64,000 nucleotides of DNA from Microbacterium schleiferi (GTDB lineage Bacteria > Actinomycetota > Actinomycetes > Actinomycetales > Microbacteriaceae), in contig NZ_CP064760.1 of assembly GCF_015565955.1 (NCBI RefSeq), positions 1,984,001 to 2,048,000 of the forward strand, given 5' to 3'. Shown here in pieces: positions 49,302 to 58,498 of the stretch. The notes under the pieces were generated by a model, which saw only the letters and a list, made by a program, of their open reading frames with translations, searched no databases and was not told the DNA's origin. Within the stretch, counting starts at the first letter, position 1. Every line of letters starts with the position of its first letter. A program made the translations under genes and the position numbers.

Positions 49302-50173
49302 GCCTTCCTCCCGAGGAGACCAGAGGGCCGCACGAGGAGGACGACCGCCAACAGGATGACGACGATGAAGTCGCCGGTGCCGCCGAGGTAGAAGTTCGCG
49401 AACTGCTGCAGCACCGCGACCAGCACGGATGCCACGGCAGCCCCCGTCAGCGATCCGAGGCCGCCGACCACCGTCACGATGAACGCGAAGATCAGCAGGG
49501 TCGAGCCCAGGTGCGCTGACACGAAGGTGGAGTAATGCATCGCCAGCACGCCGCCGATACCGGCAGCGGCCCCGCCGATCGCGAAGACCAGCGTGAAGGA
49601 TCGGCGCACGTCGATCCCGAGTGCCGTCACCATCGAGCGGTTCTCGACGCCGGCGCGGATGATCATGCCGTACCGGGTCTTCTGCAAGAACAGCACGAGC
49701 GCTGCCAGCACGAGGGCGGCGGCAAGCATCAGCACCCAGTACACGTTGGGGATGCGGGCGCCGAGAATCTCGGTCGTCTCCTTGAGCCACGGCGGACCGG
49801 CGATCGGGATCGCGTCGGTTCCCCAGACTCCTTCGAACAGCGCAACGGCGGCGAAGGAGAGCCCGACCGTGACGAGGACCTGTTCGATGTGTCGCTCGTA
49901 GAGCGGTCGGATCAGGACGAGTTCGGTGAGGGTGGCGAACACTGCGCCGACGCCGGCGCCGACCAGGATCGAGACGAGGAACGACCACCAGGAATCCGTG
50001 CCGAGCGCCTGCGCGACCATCCATCCGAGGAAGGCGCTCAGGGTCAGGAAGGCCCCGTGGGCGAAGTTGAGAACGTGCATGAGCCCGTAGATCAGGCTCA
50101 GCCCCGATGCGACGAGGAAGTACAGGGCGCCGAGACCGACACCGGTCACGAGCGTCAGGATGATGGTGCTCAC
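49298..50173 (-). CDS. livH: Liv-type ABC transporter permease (LivH)
   Basis: 291 residues and about eight membrane helices: GLGALYFLVASGLSLIYGLMHVLNFAHGAF at the start, and MVTALGIDVRRSFTLVFAIGGAAAGIGGVL near the EAA-like loop. Pairs with LivM to form the channel. Coupled to both livF and livM by four-base overlaps. Confidence 0.92.
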   Translation of the reverse strand: MSTIILTLVTGVGLGALYFLVASGLSLIYGLMHVLNFAHGAFLTLSAFLGWMVAQALGTDSWWSFLVSILVGAGVGAVFATLTELVLIRPLYERHIEQVLVTVGLSFAAVALFEGVWGTDAIPIAGPPWLKETTEILGARIPNVYWVLMLAAALVLAALVLFLQKTRYGMIIRAGVENRSMVTALGIDVRRSFTLVFAIGGAAAGIGGVLAMHYSTFVSAHLGSTLLIFAFIVTVVGGLGSLTGAAVASVLVAVLQQFANFYLGGTGDFIVVILLAVVLLVRPSGLLGRKA

Positions 50174-50916
50174 GAGTGGGCCTCCGGAGACGGTGCGGCG
50201 GTGTCGGCATCCGCGGGCCGCTCGGCGTGGACGCCGAGCAGACGCTGGGTGAGCTCCTCGTCGTCGAGGATCTCGCGGGCCGAGCCGACGTGGACGACAC
50301 GACCGCTGTCGATGACGATCGCGTCGTGGGCAAGTCGCTTGACGACCTCGAGGTTCTGTTCGACCAGCAGGATCGGAACCGTCTTGGCCGCCTCTTCGAG
50401 GGCGTCCGCCACTTCGGTGACGATCTTGGGCGCGAGCCCCTTCGTCGGCTCGTCGACCAACAGCAGCTGGTTGTCGTTCATGAGCGCTCGAGCGACCGAA
50501 ACCATCTGCTGCTGGCCGCCCGAAAGCGTGCCCGCCATCTGGTCGCGACGATTCACGAGGTCGGGGAAGAGCTCGGCGACGAACTCACGTCGCGGATTGC
50601 GCTGTCGCTCGGCCAACGCGAGGTTTTCGGCGACCGTGAGCTTGGCGAAGACTTCGCGATCCTCGGGGACGTACCCGACTCCGCGCTTCACGATCCGATG
50701 GGTGGGAAGAGCGTCGACGCGCTCCCCCGACAGGCGAACCTCGCCGCGGCGATGGATCAGGCCCAGGATGCCGCGCAACGTCGAGGTCTTGCCGACGCCG
50801 TTGCGTCCGAGAACCGCCGTGATTCCGGTGGCAGGGACAGAGAAGGTCACGCTTTCGACCACGGGCTGACCGCCGATCGAGCAACGCAGGTCGGTGACCT
50901 CAAGGATGGCGCTCAT
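50170..50916 (-). CDS. livF: Liv-type ABC transporter ATPase (LivF)
   Basis: 248 residues. Walker A GRNGVGKTSTLRG, Q-loop, signature LSGGQQQMVSVARAL and Walker B LLLVDEPTKGLAP. The C-terminus is short and acidic. Overlaps livG and livH by four bases each. Confidence 0.93.
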   Translation of the reverse strand: MSAILEVTDLRCSIGGQPVVESVTFSVPATGITAVLGRNGVGKTSTLRGILGLIHRRGEVRLSGERVDALPTHRIVKRGVGYVPEDREVFAKLTVAENLALAERQRNPRREFVAELFPDLVNRRDQMAGTLSGGQQQMVSVARALMNDNQLLLVDEPTKGLAPKIVTEVADALEEAAKTVPILLVEQNLEVVKRLAHDAIVIDSGRVVHVGSAREILDDEELTQRLLGVHAERPADADTAAPSPEAHS

Positions 50917-51719
50917 GCGGCGGTCCCCAGGTACGCGCTCTGCACGAGCGGGTTAGCCATGATCTCGGCGGGTGAGTCGAAGGCGATGATCGACCCGAAG
51001 TACATCACGGCGACCTTCTCCACGAGTCCCATGAGCACATCGATGTGGTGTTCGACCATGAGGACGGTGCAGCCGGTGCGCTCCTGGAGCTCGCGGATGT
51101 TGTCGACGAGCCCCGTGACGTCGCCCGAGGCGACACCGGCCATGGGCTCATCGAGCAGCACGATCTTCGAGTCCATCGCCAGGAGCACGGCGATCTCGAG
51201 CTTGCGCTTGTCGCCGTGAGAGATGTCGCCGGCTGGGGTGAGCAGCTTGTGCGTCAGGCCCACCTCGTCGAGGTTGTGCAAGGCGCGCTGCGTCGCGGCA
51301 TCCTTCTTCGCACCACCCGCTCGGGAGGGGAAGTGGAAGAGGGAGTAGTCGCGACCGACCGCCACCTGCGCGGCCAGCCGGACGTTCTCGAGCACGCTCA
51401 GCTTGGGAAACAGGCTCGAGGTCTGGAACGTGCGCCCCAGTCCCGCCCGCGCCCGGGCGGGCACGGACATCGTCGTGATGTCTTCACCGTTCATCAAGAC
51501 CCGACCTGCTGTGGGGGTCATGATGCCGGAGACGATGTTGAACAGCGTGGTCTTGCCCGCGCCGTTCGGCCCGATGACGCCGACCAGGGAACCCGGGGCG
51601 ACATCGAGGTCGACATCCTTCAGAATTGTCGCGCCGCCGATCTGCAGCCCCAGGTTCTCCACCCGGAGGGCGGAGGGCGCGGGGGTGTGCGCGGGCGCGG
51701 ACGGAACCGGATTGCTCAT
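50913..51719 (-). CDS. livG: Liv-type ABC transporter ATPase (LivG)
   Basis: 268 residues. Walker A GPNGAGKTTLFNIVSG, the LivG-typical RARAGLGRTFQTSSLFPKLSVLENV, a modified signature ISHGDKRKLEIAVLLA and Walker B VLLDEPMAGVASGD. The Ser-His-Gly-Asp signature in place of the standard Ser-x-Gly-Gly is normal for this subfamily. 15 bases after livK. Confidence 0.93.
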   Translation of the reverse strand: MSNPVPSAPAHTPAPSALRVENLGLQIGGATILKDVDLDVAPGSLVGVIGPNGAGKTTLFNIVSGIMTPTAGRVLMNGEDITTMSVPARARAGLGRTFQTSSLFPKLSVLENVRLAAQVAVGRDYSLFHFPSRAGGAKKDAATQRALHNLDEVGLTHKLLTPAGDISHGDKRKLEIAVLLAMDSKIVLLDEPMAGVASGDVTGLVDNIRELQERTGCTVLMVEHHIDVLMGLVEKVAVMYFGSIIAFDSPAEIMANPLVQSAYLGTAA

Positions 51720-51734
51720 TGTTCGATCAGCCTC

Positions 51735-52937
51735 TTACTGCGCTTCGGCGGGTGCTACCGCGTCAGCCGAAGCCGTGTCGATCAGCTCAGGAACGAACGT
51801 GTCACCGTCGGCGACGAGCTTGACCTGGTACATCTCCTGCAGGAGCGCGTGGTCACCCGCGCGGACCGTGAGGGTGCCCTTGGGTCCGTCGAACGAGTAG
51901 CCCTCAAGTGCGGAGATCATCGCGTCGACGTCGCCCTGCCCTTCTTCGATCGCGTGCACGATCATGAGCGCCGCGTTGAAGCCATCGGGGCTGAACAGGT
52001 CGGGCGTGCAGCCGTCGGCCTCGAGAAGGCTGACCATCTCGGTGTTGACCGCGTTGTCGGGAGCGCCGGGGAAGTAGTAGTTCAGGAAGTTGATCTTCTC
52101 CGAAGCCTCACCGTACGCGCCGAACGTGGCCGAGTCGCCGAGACCGGTCACGACCGGGATCGCGTCAAGAACGCCCTGCTGGCTCATCGCCTGCCACATC
52201 GCGCCCGAGGTCGCGCCGGCCCAGGCCACGAAGACGAGGTCGGGGCTGCCCGCCAGCACCTGCTGCGCGAACGGGGTGAACTCGGTCACATCTTCGGCCA
52301 CGAGGACCGAGTTGACCGTGGCGCCCTGGCCACCGAGGATCGCCTCGACGGCGGCGACGTTGCCCTGACCGAACGCCGTGTCCTGAGCGAATACGGTCAC
52401 GGTCTTGCCCGAGATGTCATCGAGGAAGGTGCCCGCTGTTGCGACATCCTGCGAGCTCTGGCGTCCCGAGCGGAAGGTGTACTCGTTGATGCCGGTGATC
52501 GCGTCGGCAGCGGCGGGGCCCGAGATGTAGAGGACCTTGTTCTGCTCAGCCTGCTCGGCCACCGCGAGTGCGACACCCGAGGAGACGGTGCCGGCGATGA
52601 TGTTGACGCCGTCACCGATGAGTTCCTTGACGGCAGTGACGGCCTTGTCGGGGTCGCCCGCGTCGTCACGGTACTCGACGTTGATGGTCGTTCCGTTGAT
52701 CTCGTTCGTGCCGTCGGTCGCGTACGACATTCCCGCGCGGAGACCGCAGAGGTACTGCTCGCCGTAGCCGGCGAGCGCTCCGCTCTCGCTCGAGACGATG
52801 CCGACCGTGACCTCAGAGGGACCCATGGTCTCGTCGCCGCCGGTGTCACCACCGTCGGCCTGCGGCGCACAGGCCGCCATAACAAGGGCGCTGGTGGCAA
52901 CCACCGTGCCCAGGAGCAACTTCTTTGTAACCCGCAT
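51735..52937 (-). CDS. livK: Liv-type substrate-binding lipoprotein
   Basis: 400 residues. Lipoprotein signal with lipobox LVMAAC, then a type I periplasmic-binding fold (VTVGIVSSESGALAGYGEQY; DPDKAVTAVKELIGDGVNII). ATG 52937 (MRVTKKLLL) was preferred over an upstream in-frame start. It is first in the nine-gene leftward operon (livKGFHM, acyl-CoA synthetase, tetR, bdhA, hydrolase). The ligand is not shown by sequence. Confidence 0.92.
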   Translation of the reverse strand: MRVTKKLLLGTVVATSALVMAACAPQADGGDTGGDETMGPSEVTVGIVSSESGALAGYGEQYLCGLRAGMSYATDGTNEINGTTINVEYRDDAGDPDKAVTAVKELIGDGVNIIAGTVSSGVALAVAEQAEQNKVLYISGPAAADAITGINEYTFRSGRQSSQDVATAGTFLDDISGKTVTVFAQDTAFGQGNVAAVEAILGGQGATVNSVLVAEDVTEFTPFAQQVLAGSPDLVFVAWAGATSGAMWQAMSQQGVLDAIPVVTGLGDSATFGAYGEASEKINFLNYYFPGAPDNAVNTEMVSLLEADGCTPDLFSPDGFNAALMIVHAIEEGQGDVDAMISALEGYSFDGPKGTLTVRAGDHALLQEMYQVKLVADGDTFVPELIDTASADAVAPAEAQ

Positions 52938-52967
52938 GTGCGTGCCTTTCACCGTTGGAAGGGGCAT

Positions 52968-53004
52968 ACCTGAAAGCTGATTCAGGTGGCACCTACAGTA
53001 GGTG
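52968..53004. promoter_or_regulatory. Two palindromes in the livK promoter
   Basis: ACCTGAA-N6-TTCAGGT is at 52968-52987 and CACCTAC-A-GTAGGTG at 52990-53004. Both are perfect. They lie 31-67 bases before the livK start. Different half-sites suggest two regulators, or two sites for one with relaxed specificity; the operon TetR and the IclR are candidates. Confidence 0.65.
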
Positions 53005-53104
53005 ACGAGGACACGCAGGGCAAGTCACGCTGGGTGGATGTCGGCATCGTTACCGATTCGCGACCGGATGTCGTCTGGAGCAACTGATCGCGGCGGCACT
53101 CCTG

Positions 53105-54267
53105 TCAGCCCGAAGCGAGCAGGGGTTCGTCGAGCACCCACGACACGTTGTAGACGAGCGGTTCGTCGACGCCGGCATCCGCCGCGTCCACGAGCGCGAA
53201 GCGCCCGTGGATGCCGAGCGCCTCCGCGCCGTACTCCCAGCTCGCGCACCAGATGCCTGCCGCGACAGGCGCGTAGTAGCGGGAGGCTGCGGCCGAGACG
53301 AAATCGACGCGCACGAGGCGACGCTCGCCGAGATTCTCTTCGATGATGGCCGCGGCCCGCGTGGGCTGAGCGTTGAAGGACGAGGGCGACCACTGGCACG
53401 CCTCGTAGGTTCGGCCGAATTCCGAGAACGGTGCCCTCGTGGTTTCGAGCGGCCGAGCGAGGTCCCCGCCTCCGAAGAAGAGCTCACTCAGAGGCTTGCG
53501 ACGGTGCTGAATGAGCTGCATGAGGCGGATCATGATCGGCAGTAGTCGCGAGCGGTAGCCGATGGCACACACGCAAATGATGTGGTCGCGGTCGGCGGTG
53601 AACCGGGAACCGAGATTCTCGATGATGCTTCCGTGGTGGGCGCCCGGTCCGATCCAACATGTGGCGACACCCGCACGCGTCGCGTCGATGACAACCCGCT
53701 GCAGGCTGCGTCCGACATCGACAACCGCCGTCCGGCATACTCAGCAGGGGCGACCGCGACCAAGAACTCCGTCGCACCGACAGCCGGCCACACCGTCAGG
53801 GTCGCCTGCACATATTCGAGGCGCACCTGAGCTTTCCCGATCAGGACATCGGAGCGGGTGTGCACCCCGACGGAAGTGAGAAGGTCGGCGCGATCGGTGT
53901 CACTCAGAAGGCGCCTCTGGAAAGACCGGCAGGAGCGGCGCGAGCGCATGAGTTCGAAGGCATCCAGGTCGTCCCGGCGCGGGGGGCGCCGCTCGGCGGG
54001 GCGGATTCCTCCCTTGAGCGTCACGACGTCGACAGCCGAGATCGCCGCGAGGACGCCGCCGAGGAAGAGCGGGATGCCGACCCCGAGCGGGTGCCACCCG
54101 ATCGCGAGGGCGGTAATACCGGCAGCTGCCAGCAGCAGGAGCGCAACGGCCACGGTGGGGAGGTACTGCAGCCAGCCGGTGAACTGCAGCCTGGTCTTCA
54201 CGGCGACGAACCGCTCAAGAACTGTGCGGCGCCGCCGCGTGGCGCCAGCGCTCGGCGTCGCGGCCAT
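53105..54267 (-). CDS. Membrane-anchored nitroreductase-family protein (frameshifted)
   Basis: About 387 residues after restoring one base near 53724-53734. The N-terminus has two membrane helices (LQYLPTVAVALLLLAAAGITALAIGW and VGIPLFLGGVLAAISAVDVV). A nitroreductase-like domain follows (DAFELMRSRRSCRSFQ), with the late GVATCWIGPGAHH and the repaired FTADRDHIICVCAIGYRSR. Such flavoproteins reduce nitro, quinone or other acceptors. Membrane anchoring is unusual. Divergent from TetR across a palindrome. Confidence 0.72.
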
Positions 54268-54284
54268 CGTCGATTCTCCTCAAA

Positions 54285-54310
54285 TTATTGATAGTCTGGA
54301 CTTACAATAA
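54285..54310. promoter_or_regulatory. TetR operator
   Basis: TTATTGATAGTC and GACTTACAATAA are inverted arms that match at 10 of 12 positions around TG. The site lies between the divergent nitroreductase and TetR genes, in a locally AT-rich patch. Confidence 0.72.
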
Positions 54311-54345
54311 ACGACCCGGTAGGGGTATCGCCAGAGGGAGGTCGG

Positions 54346-54909
54346 ATGCCGAAGATCGTGAACCTCACGCCGGTGTTCGACACGACCGTACGAGTGCTCG
54401 CCGAACGCGGCTACGACGGCACGACCGTCCAGGCGATTGCCGCCGAGAACGACGTCAGTGAAGTAACGCTTTTCCGCCGCTTCGGAACCAAAGCACGGCT
54501 GATCGCGGCCGCGCTAGCCGACCGGCTCGCCGCATCCGCGTTCTCCGCGCCACCCCACTCCGGCGACCTCCGAGCCGATCTCATATCGATTGCGCGCGCC
54601 TACGGCGCGACCAACCAGGCACACGGAGGGGCCGTGATGACCGTACTGGTCGAGGCCTCACGGCATCCCGAGCTCAGGCCCGCCATCGGCGGGCTCATGC
54701 CGAACCTGCGCCACTGCGCCGATATCATCGCCACACATCAGAACGAGGGCCGCCTGCAGGAAGGCGACCCGATGGTCTTAACCGCCCAGCTACTGTCACC
54801 GTTCATTACGGCGAGCTTGTGGCAGCGAGCTGGCGCGCCCGCGCTGCAGGAACCGGCGACCGTCGAAAGGATCGTGGACGGATTCCTCGCCGGATATGGC
54901 ACGCCGTGA
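54346..54909 (+). CDS. TetR-family regulator of the nitroreductase gene
   Basis: 187 residues. HTH near 10-55 (VRVLAERGYDGTTVQAIAAENDVSEVTLFRRFGTKARLI). ATG 54346 follows GAGGGAGG. Operator-like palindrome lies upstream. Probably senses the compound or redox state that the nitroreductase handles. Confidence 0.87.
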   Translation: MPKIVNLTPVFDTTVRVLAERGYDGTTVQAIAAENDVSEVTLFRRFGTKARLIAAALADRLAASAFSAPPHSGDLRADLISIARAYGATNQAHGGAVMTVLVEASRHPELRPAIGGLMPNLRHCADIIATHQNEGRLQEGDPMVLTAQLLSPFITASLWQRAGAPALQEPATVERIVDGFLAGYGTP

Positions 54910-54952
54910 ACGCGAGAGCCGGGGCGCGATCGCCAGGGTACACACCGCTTAC

Positions 54953-54978
54953 ATACCGCATTTATATACATGCGGTAT
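54953..54978. promoter_or_regulatory. MarR operator
   Basis: ATACCGCAT (54953-54961) and ATGCGGTAT (54970-54978) are perfect nine-base arms around eight AT-rich bases. The right arm abuts the TATATT box used by the MarR gene, giving a simple autoregulation site. Confidence 0.78.
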
Positions 54979-54990
54979 ATATTTGACCTC

Positions 54991-55436
54991 GTGACCGACA
55001 GCACCCCCTCGAGACGATCATTAGTGCGGCGTATGCGCTTACGCGCATTGCGGCCCAGCGCACCGGAAACGACGCTCCCGCAGCGCAGTGGCGCGCCCTC
55101 GCCGTGCTGGATCGGGAGGGCGCGCTCCGGATCGGCGAACTCGCTGCGGCCGCACGGACGACGCAACCCGGAATGACGCGGTTGATCGGCCAGATGACCG
55201 ATGAGGCCCTGGTGACCCGCTCCCCCGACCCGGAGGATTCGCGAGCCACCGTCGTGCGCATCACCGCGGACGGGCGCGGAGCTCTCACTCGCTGGCGGGC
55301 TCAGCTGAGTGAGACGCTCGCTCCGTTGTTCGCTGATCTCACCGACGGCGACCGTGCGGCGCTCGAGCGCACGGCCCAGGTGCTGAGCGAGCGCACAATC
55401 GATGCCCCCTTCAACCCCTCAGGACGCAACCAATGA
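54991..55436 (+). CDS. MarR-family regulator (frameshifted)
   Basis: About 148 residues. The frame breaks at five C (55004-55008), after VTDSTP; one base added gives LETIISAAYALTRIAAQRTG and joins the winged helix (RIGELAAAARTTQPGMTRLIGQMTDEALV). GTG 54991 has TATATT seven bases before it, fitting a leaderless transcript. ATGA overlap couples it to the MFS gene, so it likely controls that exporter. Confidence 0.85.
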
Positions 55437-56674
55437 CCGCGGCAACGCACGCCCCGACATCCGCCGCCTCGGTGTGGCGCCAGCCGGCGCAGGTGTGGGC
55501 CGTCGCGTTCGCGTGTGTCGTCGCCTTCATGGGAATCGGGCTGGTTGATCCGATCCTGCCCGCGATTGCCGCCTCGCTCGACGCGACCGCCGTCGAGACC
55601 GAGCTGTTGTTCACGAGCTACCTCCTCGTGACAGGACTCGCGATGCTCGTGACGAGCTGGATCTCGAGCCGCATCGGAACCAAGGCCACCCTCATGGCAG
55701 GACTCGGGCTCATCGTGCTCTTCTCCCTCCTGTCGGCGCTCAGCGGGAGCGTCGATGCGATCATCGGATTCCGCGCCGGCTGGGGCCTGGGCAACGCACT
55801 GTTCATCTCCACCGCGCTGGCCACGATCGTCGGGGCAGCATCCGGGGGCAGCGGCTCTGCCATCGTCCTCTACGAAGCTGCCCTCGGGCTCGGGATTGCG
55901 ATCGGCCCCCTCCTGGGAGGCCTTCTCGGCGAGATCAGCTGGCGCGGCCCGTTCTTCGGGGTGGTGGTGCTCATGGCGATCGCGTTCATCGCGGTCGCGG
56001 TCTTGGTCCGCGGCACCGGCGAGCGGCGGGCACCCGTTCCCCTGTCGGCGCCGATCCGCGCACTACGCACGCCGGCGCTTGCGGTGCTCGCTGCAGCGGC
56101 CCTCTTCTACAACATCGGGTTCTTCATCCTGCTCGCCTTCTCACCGTTCCCGCTCGGGTTCGGCGCGATGGGGATCGGCCTGACATTCTTCGGCTGGGGA
56201 GTCGCGCTCGCGGTCACCAGCGTCTGGGTCGCGCCGGCGCTGGCACGACGGATGCCGCGCACCACGATCATGCAGATCGTCCTGGTGCTGCTGGCCCTCG
56301 ATCTGTTGGCCGCCGGGCTGCTGGTGTCGTCTGCCGCAGCCCTGGTCACCTGCATCGTCATCGGAGGACTCCTGCTGGGCGTCATGAACACGGTGCTCAC
56401 GGAAGCGGTCATGGAAGCGACCGATCACCCACGGGCTGTCGCGTCCTCGGCGTACTCGGCCGTTCGCTTCCTCGGCGGCGCTGCCGCTCCCCCGCTGGCA
56501 GCCCTGCTGTGGCACGCGTTCTCGGCGAGCGTTCCGTACTACGTCGCCGCTGTCGCGGTGATGCTCGCGGCGTTGATCATCCTGCTCGGACGCAGCACCC
56601 TCGCCCGCGTGGATGGCCGTGTGGCTGACACGCAAGAAGAGGGCGCGGCAGTGCTCATCGGAGACGCCGGCTGA
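55433..56674 (+). CDS. MFS transporter controlled by the adjacent MarR
   Basis: 413 residues and 12 membrane helices. Loop 2-3 region WISSRIGTKATLMAGLGLIV, and motif C-like LGIAIGPLLGGLLGEISW in helix 5, as in drug exporters. Coupled to the MarR gene by a four-base overlap. Substrate unknown. Confidence 0.88.
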   Translation: MTAATHAPTSAASVWRQPAQVWAVAFACVVAFMGIGLVDPILPAIAASLDATAVETELLFTSYLLVTGLAMLVTSWISSRIGTKATLMAGLGLIVLFSLLSALSGSVDAIIGFRAGWGLGNALFISTALATIVGAASGGSGSAIVLYEAALGLGIAIGPLLGGLLGEISWRGPFFGVVVLMAIAFIAVAVLVRGTGERRAPVPLSAPIRALRTPALAVLAAAALFYNIGFFILLAFSPFPLGFGAMGIGLTFFGWGVALAVTSVWVAPALARRMPRTTIMQIVLVLLALDLLAAGLLVSSAAALVTCIVIGGLLLGVMNTVLTEAVMEATDHPRAVASSAYSAVRFLGGAAAPPLAALLWHAFSASVPYYVAAVAVMLAALIILLGRSTLARVDGRVADTQEEGAAVLIGDAG

Positions 56675-56709
56675 GGCATCCGGTCGGCGGGTTCCCCCGA
56701 GACAGAAAC

Positions 56710-56771
56710 GCGGCCCGGGGAGAGGCTCTCACCCGGGCCGCCTTCTTCGCGATTACCCGAATATCGCGAAG
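56710..56771. terminator. Two consecutive hairpin terminators
   Basis: GCGGCCCGGG (56710-56719) pairs with CCCGGGCCGC (56732-56741), followed by CTTCTT. A second stem, CTTCGCGAT (56745-56753) with ATCGCGAAG (56763-56771), follows. They end the MFS transcript and may also stop the tRNA-Lys transcript coming from the right. Confidence 0.78.
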
Positions 56772-56821
56772 GTGTTGCTCTGGTAACGAACCTACCTTCG
56801 GCGTCAGCTATGCGATCGCTA

Positions 56822-56839
56822 TGTGAGAGCACTCTCACA
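56822..56839. repeat. Short perfect palindrome
   Basis: TGTGAGAG-CA-CTCTCACA is perfectly symmetric with a two-base centre, so it looks more like a protein-binding site than a hairpin. It lies between the terminators and tRNA-Lys. The rest of 56675-56902 shows no gene. Confidence 0.5.
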
Positions 56840-56902
56840 CGGTGTGCGGAAGCGGGAGCCGGTGCGACGGGCGCTCACCACGAAGGTGCAGTAACAAAAT
56901 GG

Positions 56903-56975
56903 TGCACCCCCAGGGACTTGAACCCTGAACCCACTGATTAAGAGTCAGTTGCTCTGCCGATTGAGCTAGAGGTGC
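56903..56975 (-). tRNA. tRNA-Lys (anticodon CTT)
   Basis: 73 bases form a complete cloverleaf: acceptor GCACCTC/GGGGTGC, D-arm GCTC...GAGC, anticodon stem ACTGA/TCAGT with loop CTCTTAA, T-arm CAGGG-TTCAAGT-CCCTG, discriminator A. CCA is encoded next (56900-56902), then a short T run. Confidence 0.96.
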
Positions 56976-57080
56976 GGATGGATGACCACGCAGATCGCGC
57001 GGCGAACCGAGGGTCAACACTACCATCACGATGACGTCACCCGGAAATCGCGCCGGGCAGTGCGGCCTATCCTTGATCGC

Positions 57081-57920
57081 GTGATCTCCTCCCCCTCGAT
57101 GAACAGCTTCGATGCCCCCTTCGACGGCGATCTCTCGGCAGAACTGGCGCTCGCGCTCAGGCTCGCGGATGCCGCCGATGCCGTGTCGATGGCACGCTTC
57201 GACGCCGCGGATCTCGACATCCAGATCAAACCGGACGCCACGTACGTTACGGAGGCAGACCTGGCGACCGAGCGGGCCATTCGCGACATCCTCGAGGCCG
57301 AGCGTCCTGAAGACGGAATCTTCGGTGAAGAGTTCGGGTCCTCCGGCAACGCCGCACGAGAGTGGATCATCGACCCGATCGACGGCACCGCGAACTACCT
57401 CAAGGGCATCCCGATGTGGGCGACGCTGATCGCGCTCGCGATCGATGGCGTCCCCCGCGTCGGGGTCGTGAGCCAACCCGCGATCGGGCGCCGCTGGTGG
57501 GGCGCCACGGGACTCGGCGCGTGGACCGCAACCCCATCAGGCACGCCAACTCGGCTCCGGGTCTCCGAGATCGATTCGCTCGAGAAGTCGAGCATCAGTT
57601 TTCAGAGCATCGAACAGTGGGACGAGGTGGGCCGGGTCGATGACCTCATCCGCCTGACCCGGGCCGTCTGGCGCGATCGCGGGTACGGCGACGCCTGGCC
57701 CTACATGCTGCTGGCGGAGGGCCGGCTCGAGATGGTCGCCGAGTTTGGCGTCAAGGAGTACGACGTCGCGCCGTACGTCCCGATCCTGCACGAGGCCGGC
57801 GGCCGGTTCACGGCGGTCGACGGAAGCCACACCCTGAGCGATCGCTCCGGGATCGCCACCAACGGCATCCTGCACGACGCCTTCATCGACCTGCTGCGCG
57901 ACGACGGATCCGCATCGTGA
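57081..57920 (+). CDS. hisN: Inositol monophosphatase-family phosphatase, probably histidinol-phosphatase
   Basis: 279 residues. Li+-sensitive phosphatase motifs: VTEADLATERAIRDIL, GEEFGSSGN (metal Glu), WIIDPIDGTANYLKG (metal Asp pair) and late EYDVAPYVPILHEAGG. The RVSEIDSLEKSSISFQSIEQW segment and length match the actinobacterial HisN-like histidinol-phosphatase. GTG 57081 lies seven bases after TATCCT, supporting a leaderless start; ATG 57099 is the alternative. hisN is a likely, not proven, assignment. Confidence 0.8.
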   Translation: MISSPSMNSFDAPFDGDLSAELALALRLADAADAVSMARFDAADLDIQIKPDATYVTEADLATERAIRDILEAERPEDGIFGEEFGSSGNAAREWIIDPIDGTANYLKGIPMWATLIALAIDGVPRVGVVSQPAIGRRWWGATGLGAWTATPSGTPTRLRVSEIDSLEKSSISFQSIEQWDEVGRVDDLIRLTRAVWRDRGYGDAWPYMLLAEGRLEMVAEFGVKEYDVAPYVPILHEAGGRFTAVDGSHTLSDRSGIATNGILHDAFIDLLRDDGSAS

Positions 57921-58498
57921 GATCCACAACACCGCGCGCGACCCTGCTTGCACCGATCGTTCTCGGTGCACTCGCGCTGGCGGCGTGCTCGGCGAGCCCG
58001 ACACCAGCGCCTACCGCGACGGCAACAGAATCTGCGCCGCCCGCTGCGCCGATCGAGACGCCGGATGCAACACCGAGTCCGACCGCGGAAGCGTCTGCTC
58101 CGTCGTGCGAGACGCTCATCTCGGCCTCGCTCGTGGAAGAACTGACAAGCTACGGCTGGACCGCGCGCACCGACGATTTCCTCGTCGGCGCGACGGTCGT
58201 CGAAGGCGGCCTCCAGTGCACGTGGGCTGACTTCGACGGCCCCGCGACCGACAACCTGCTGGTCTTCGGATGGGCCCCGGTTGCCGCCAGCGAAGCAACG
58301 CGCCTGCAGTCAGACCTCATTGCCCAGGGATGGCTCCGTGAAGACGGCCCCCAGGGCACCTACATCACGACGGATCCGCAGTACGCGGTCGCTGTCGACG
58401 AGGACGGGTATGGGATGACGTACCTGTTCGGCGACGGATGGGTGACCGTTGCGCTGACGAAACAAGGTCTCGTCCTCATCGAGCGACCCGATGCCTGA
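57917..58498 (+). CDS. Lipoprotein of unknown function
   Basis: 193 residues. Signal sequence with lipobox LALAAC, then a Thr/Pro/Ala-rich linker and a folded domain (ETLISASLVEELTSYGWTAR). GTG start overlaps the hisN stop by four bases. No known family recognised. Confidence 0.68.
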   Translation: MRSTTPRATLLAPIVLGALALAACSASPTPAPTATATESAPPAAPIETPDATPSPTAEASAPSCETLISASLVEELTSYGWTARTDDFLVGATVVEGGLQCTWADFDGPATDNLLVFGWAPVAASEATRLQSDLIAQGWLREDGPQGTYITTDPQYAVAVDEDGYGMTYLFGDGWVTVALTKQGLVLIERPDA

